A stretch of 24,004 nt of DNA from Candidatus Bathyarchaeota archaeon (lineage in GTDB: Archaea > Thermoproteota > Bathyarchaeia > TCS64), in assembly GCA_030691555.1 (NCBI GenBank), contig JAUYEB010000158.1:1-24004 (forward strand). Reading direction: 5' to 3'. How positions within the stretch are numbered: position 1 is the stretch's first letter; the number at the start of each line of letters is the position of its first letter. Positions 21,537-24,004 of this stretch are shown piece after piece. The notes below the pieces were generated by a model. That model was not told the DNA's origin. It saw only the letters and a list, made by a program, of their open reading frames with translations, and made no database searches. The translations under genes were made by a program, and so were the position numbers.

Positions 21537-22116
21537 GAACGCGCGATACAGAGTCCCCTACAGAAGGAGACGCGAGCAGAAGACCGACTACCAGGCAAGG
21601 AGAATACTCGCCACCTCAGACAACCCCCGATTCGTCGTCAGGGCCTCCAACAAGGGCATCATCGCCCAGATAGTGAAGGCCGAGCTCGACGGCGACAAGG
21701 TGCTGACTCAGGGAAGCTCGAACGAGCTCATCGCCAAGTACGGCTGGCAAGCCAGTGGAAAGAGCATCCCCGCGGGGTATCTCCTAGGCTTAGTCACAGG
21801 ATACAAAGCCGTGAAGGAGGGCATAGAGACCGCGTACCTCGACCTAGGCCTGAAGAGGCCGACGAAGGGGTCGAAGATATTCGCGGTCGTCAAGGGAGCC
21901 ATCGACGCCGGGCTCAACATCCCATGCGACAGCGACGTCATACCCCCACCGGAAAGGATCAACGGCGGGGACATCGCCAAGTACGCGCAGGTCATAGACC
22001 CGGAGGGCTACGAGAGGTTCTTCTCCATCTACCTGAAGAAGGGCCTGAGACCGGAATCACTCCCCGAACACTTCGAGGAGACTAAGAAGAAGATCCAGGA
22101 GAACTGGGCACAATGA
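21529..22116 (+). CDS. rpl18: Large-subunit ribosomal protein uL18
   Basis: 5S rRNA-binding 50S protein, 195 residues, archaeal form: NARYRVPYRRRREQKTDYQARRILATSDNPRFVVRASNKGIIAQIV, YLLGLVTGYKAVKEGIETAYLDLGL and GGDIAKYAQ. The start is TTG 21529 inside the end of eL19. There is no ATG that would keep the conserved RYRVPYRRRREQKTDY segment. Confidence 0.96.
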   Translation: MAKNARYRVPYRRRREQKTDYQARRILATSDNPRFVVRASNKGIIAQIVKAELDGDKVLTQGSSNELIAKYGWQASGKSIPAGYLLGLVTGYKAVKEGIETAYLDLGLKRPTKGSKIFAVVKGAIDAGLNIPCDSDVIPPPERINGGDIAKYAQVIDPEGYERFFSIYLKKGLRPESLPEHFEETKKKIQENWAQ

Positions 22117-22757
22117 GCAGGGAATACAACAGGGAAGGCCCGTCTCTAGAGGACTGGGTCCCCCGCACGCAGCTGGGGAAGATGGTCAAGGAAGGCCAGA
22201 TCACCTCCATCATGGACATATTCAGGGAAGGATACAAGGTGAGGGAGGTCGAGGTCATCGACTTCCTAGTACAGGACCTCAAGGACGAGGTCATCGACAT
22301 CGCCATGGTCCAGAAGCAGACGGACGCGGGCGAGAACTCCAGGTTCCGCGCCGTCGTCGCAGTCGGCAACGGAAACGGCCTCATCGGCCTAGGCACCGGC
22401 AAGGCAAAGAGGGTGCGCAACGCGATCGAAAAGGGCATCAGGATGGCGAAGCTCAACCTCTACCCCATAAAGAGGGGATGCGGAAGCTGGGAGTGCGGAT
22501 GCGGCGAAAACCACTCACTCCCCTTCAGCGTCGAGGGGAAGGCGGGAAGCGTCGTACTGCACCTCCTCCCCGGTCCACAGGGCCTAGGCTTGGTCGTCGG
22601 CGACACCGGAAAGGTAGTCCTCCAACTCGCAGGCATCAAAGACTGCTGGTCGAAGGCGACCGGCACCACAACTACAACCACGTCATTCGCGTTCGCCGCC
22701 TTCGAGGCTCTTAAGCAGACCACGAAGATCATGACACCCCAGGAGTGGGCCATGTAA
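22113..22757 (+). CDS. rps5: Small-subunit ribosomal protein uS5
   Basis: 30S protein with an N-terminal double-stranded RNA-binding-like domain, important for decoding accuracy, 214 residues. Conserved: FRAVVAVGNGNGLIGLGTGKAKRVRNAIEKG, RRGCGSWEC-like RGCGSWECGCGENHSLPFSVEGKAGSV and GLVVGDTGKVVLQLAGIKDCW. Six Thr in a row follow, at a site where relatives usually have mixed residues (GETRTT-like). The ATG overlaps the uL18 stop by 4 nt. Confidence 0.96.
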   Translation: MSREYNREGPSLEDWVPRTQLGKMVKEGQITSIMDIFREGYKVREVEVIDFLVQDLKDEVIDIAMVQKQTDAGENSRFRAVVAVGNGNGLIGLGTGKAKRVRNAIEKGIRMAKLNLYPIKRGCGSWECGCGENHSLPFSVEGKAGSVVLHLLPGPQGLGLVVGDTGKVVLQLAGIKDCWSKATGTTTTTTSFAFAAFEALKQTTKIMTPQEWAM

Positions 22758-22758
22758 A

Positions 22759-23232
22759 ATGGCTGACAAGACATTCTTCGTCGTCCGTATACGCGGCGGC
22801 GTCGACGCCCAAAAGACGGTTAAGGCAACCCTCACTATGCTGAGGATGGAGAAGAATAACTACGCCACCATAATCAAGGAAAGCCCCTCCTACAGCGGGA
22901 TGCTGAAGAAGGCGAAGGACTACATCACATGGGGCGAACCGACAGCCGAAGTCGTCAAGACGCTCCTCGAGAAGAGGGGTAAGCTAACCGGAGACGTAAA
23001 GATCACAGACGAAGCCCTGAAGGGGCTGGGCCACGATAGCCTCGATGCGCTCGCAAACGCGATCGCGACTGGTGAGGTCGAGTTCAGCCAGCTCAACGGA
23101 ATAAAACCATTCTTCAGGATGCACCCACCGAAGAAGGGGTTCAAGAGGACCGTGAAGCGCCCCTACAACGACCACGGCGAACTCGGCTACAGGGGAGAAA
23201 CGATAAACGAGCTCATCAAGAGGATGTGCTAA
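22759..23232 (+). CDS. rpl30: Large-subunit ribosomal protein uL30
   Basis: 50S protein, archaeal long form of 157 residues (bacterial forms are about 60). FFVVRIRGGVDAQKTVKATLTMLRMEKNNYATII is followed by the archaeal extension with FFRMHPPKKGFKRTVKRPYNDHGELGYRGETINELIKRM. ATG 22759 is 1 nt after the uS5 stop. Confidence 0.96.
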   Translation: MADKTFFVVRIRGGVDAQKTVKATLTMLRMEKNNYATIIKESPSYSGMLKKAKDYITWGEPTAEVVKTLLEKRGKLTGDVKITDEALKGLGHDSLDALANAIATGEVEFSQLNGIKPFFRMHPPKKGFKRTVKRPYNDHGELGYRGETINELIKRMC

Positions 23233-23250
23233 GGAGAATAGGTGAATAAC

Positions 23251-23676
23251 ATGCCTCACGATCTGAGAAGAACACGCAAGTACCGCGGATCGAGATACTG
23301 CGGCTGGGGCCAGGTAGGCCAGCACCGCAAGTCCGGCAGCCGAGGAGGAAAGGGCTACGCCGGAGGCCACAAGCACTTCTGGATCCAGACCGTAAAGTAC
23401 AACCCCAACAGATACAGGCGCATCGGCTTCGTGCCGCCCTCGTCACTGAGGTCTCTGCCCGCGACGATAAACGTCGGCGAGCTGGAGGACCTGGCTGTGA
23501 AGCTAATGGGCGCAGAGGCGGTGAAGAGTGGAGCCGAGTTTGACCTCACTGAGATCGGCGTCGGGAAGCTTCTCGGAAGGGGAAGCATCTCCACCGCCCT
23601 GAAGGTCCGGGTCGATTCAGCGTCCGCGAGTGCCAAAAGTAAATTAGAGGAAGCCGGCGGCTCTATAGTAGAGTGA
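23251..23676 (+). CDS. rpl15: Large-subunit ribosomal protein uL15
   Basis: 50S assembly protein. The archaeal N-terminus is MPHDLRRTRKYRGSRYCGWGQVGQHRKSGSRGG, followed by AGGHKHFWIQTVKYNPNRY and a C-terminal L18e/L15 domain. ATG 23251 is chosen because homologues start MPH and GGTGA (23241-23245) lies 5 nt upstream. GTG 23242 (adding MNN) with GGAG at 23233-23236 is the alternative. The last base of its final sense codon is the first base of the secY GTG. Confidence 0.95.
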   Translation: MPHDLRRTRKYRGSRYCGWGQVGQHRKSGSRGGKGYAGGHKHFWIQTVKYNPNRYRRIGFVPPSSLRSLPATINVGELEDLAVKLMGAEAVKSGAEFDLTEIGVGKLLGRGSISTALKVRVDSASASAKSKLEEAGGSIVE

Positions 23677-24004
23677 TAGCCTTGCGCTTCCTTGAGCTCT
23701 TCAAGCCCATTTCCCGGGTCATACCGGAGGTAAAGCCGCCGGAGAGAAAGGTGAGTTTCCAGAACAGGTTAATCTGGACGCTCCTCGCGCTCCTCATCTA
23801 CTTCATCATGTCCGAAATACCGCTCTACGGCGTAGCGGCACAAAGCGGAGAGACGTTCACCGCATACAGGGTGATATTCGCCTCGACACAGGGAACCCTG
23901 ATGGAGCTGGGGATCGGCCCCATAGTCACAGCGGGTCTTATCATCCAGCTACTTGCAGGTTCAGATATAATCTCTTTCGACAGGTCAAACGCCGAGGACC
24001 GCGG
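23673..24004 (+). CDS. secY: Preprotein translocase subunit SecY, 3' partial
   Basis: Pore subunit of the Sec61/SecYEG protein channel. The first 110 residues are visible: RFLEL-FKPISRVIPEVKPPERKVSFQNRL, TM1 (LIWTLLALLIYFIMSEIPLYG), the plug region, then GTLMELGIGPIVTAGLIIQLLAGSDII of TM2, and the archaeal NAEDR loop at the window edge. The start is GTG 23673, overlapping the uL15 TGA as GTGA like other junctions in this operon, or TTG 23682. Its position after uL15 is the usual archaeal order. Confidence 0.93.
   Translation, partial: MIALRFLELFKPISRVIPEVKPPERKVSFQNRLIWTLLALLIYFIMSEIPLYGVAAQSGETFTAYRVIFASTQGTLMELGIGPIVTAGLIIQLLAGSDIISFDRSNAEDR

Noticed and set aside
1..24004. CRISPR arrays, insertion sequences, toxin-antitoxin pairs or defence genes
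   Set aside because: No spaced direct repeats, transposase motifs or nuclease/effector signatures were seen; the window is housekeeping.

Overview
The window is archaeal. It carries archaeal-only or archaeal/eukaryotic ribosomal proteins (eS4, eL32, eL19) and RNase P protein Rnp1 inside the ribosomal operon. It also has a zinc-type uS14, a class I lysyl-tRNA synthetase, TATA-like boxes about 22-30 bp upstream of many starts, and GGTGA/GGAG ribosome-binding sites. DNA is GC-rich (high 50s percent by eye) with AT-rich gaps. The LysRS style (GASGFPHIGSLGDALR) and the operon layout recall the TACK side of the Archaea, Thaumarchaeota or Bathyarchaeota-like. That placement is inferred from memory, not from a search.

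Positions 1-11700 hold mostly single, compactly spaced housekeeping genes: a class III aminotransferase (5' end off the window), endonuclease IV, a small unknown minus-strand gene, tRNA-Thr(GGT), a HAD phosphatase-like protein, a rhomboid-family membrane protein on the minus strand that lacks the catalytic His, class I LysRS, a 4-oxalocrotonate-tautomerase-like protein (minus), dCMP deaminase, a 45-residue pure coiled-coil protein, CoaBC, an Eis-like GNAT acetyltransferase broken by a one-base frameshift, the GTPase HflX, and an endonuclease III whose reading frame has no ordinary start codon. Many of these genes have their own TATA-like box, and several would give leaderless or nearly leaderless mRNAs.

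Positions 11845-24004 hold the ribosomal protein superoperon, all on the plus strand. A first block is uL3-uL4-uL23-uL2-uS19. It is closed by a hairpin over the uS19 stop codon and separated from the rest by a 226-bp AT-rich gap. A second block, with its own strong TATA box, is uL22-uS3-uL29-Rnp1-uS17-uL14-uL24-eS4-uL5-uS14-uS8-uL6-eL32-eL19-uL18-uS5-uL30-uL15-SecY; SecY runs off the right end. Many junctions overlap by 4-8 nt (ATGA, GTGA) or abut a stop with a TTG start, which points to translational coupling. These genes together build ribosome subunits, the RNase P protein and the membrane translocon.

I found no mobile element, CRISPR array, defence island or obvious new multi-gene system. 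The features most worth a second look are: stem-loops straddling the stop codons of several monocistronic genes; the rhomboid with His changed to Gln; the coiled-coil miniprotein; a roughly 100-residue acidic tail on uS3; dyad symmetries at the uL3-operon and hflX promoters; and a structured non-coding gap at 9546-9815.
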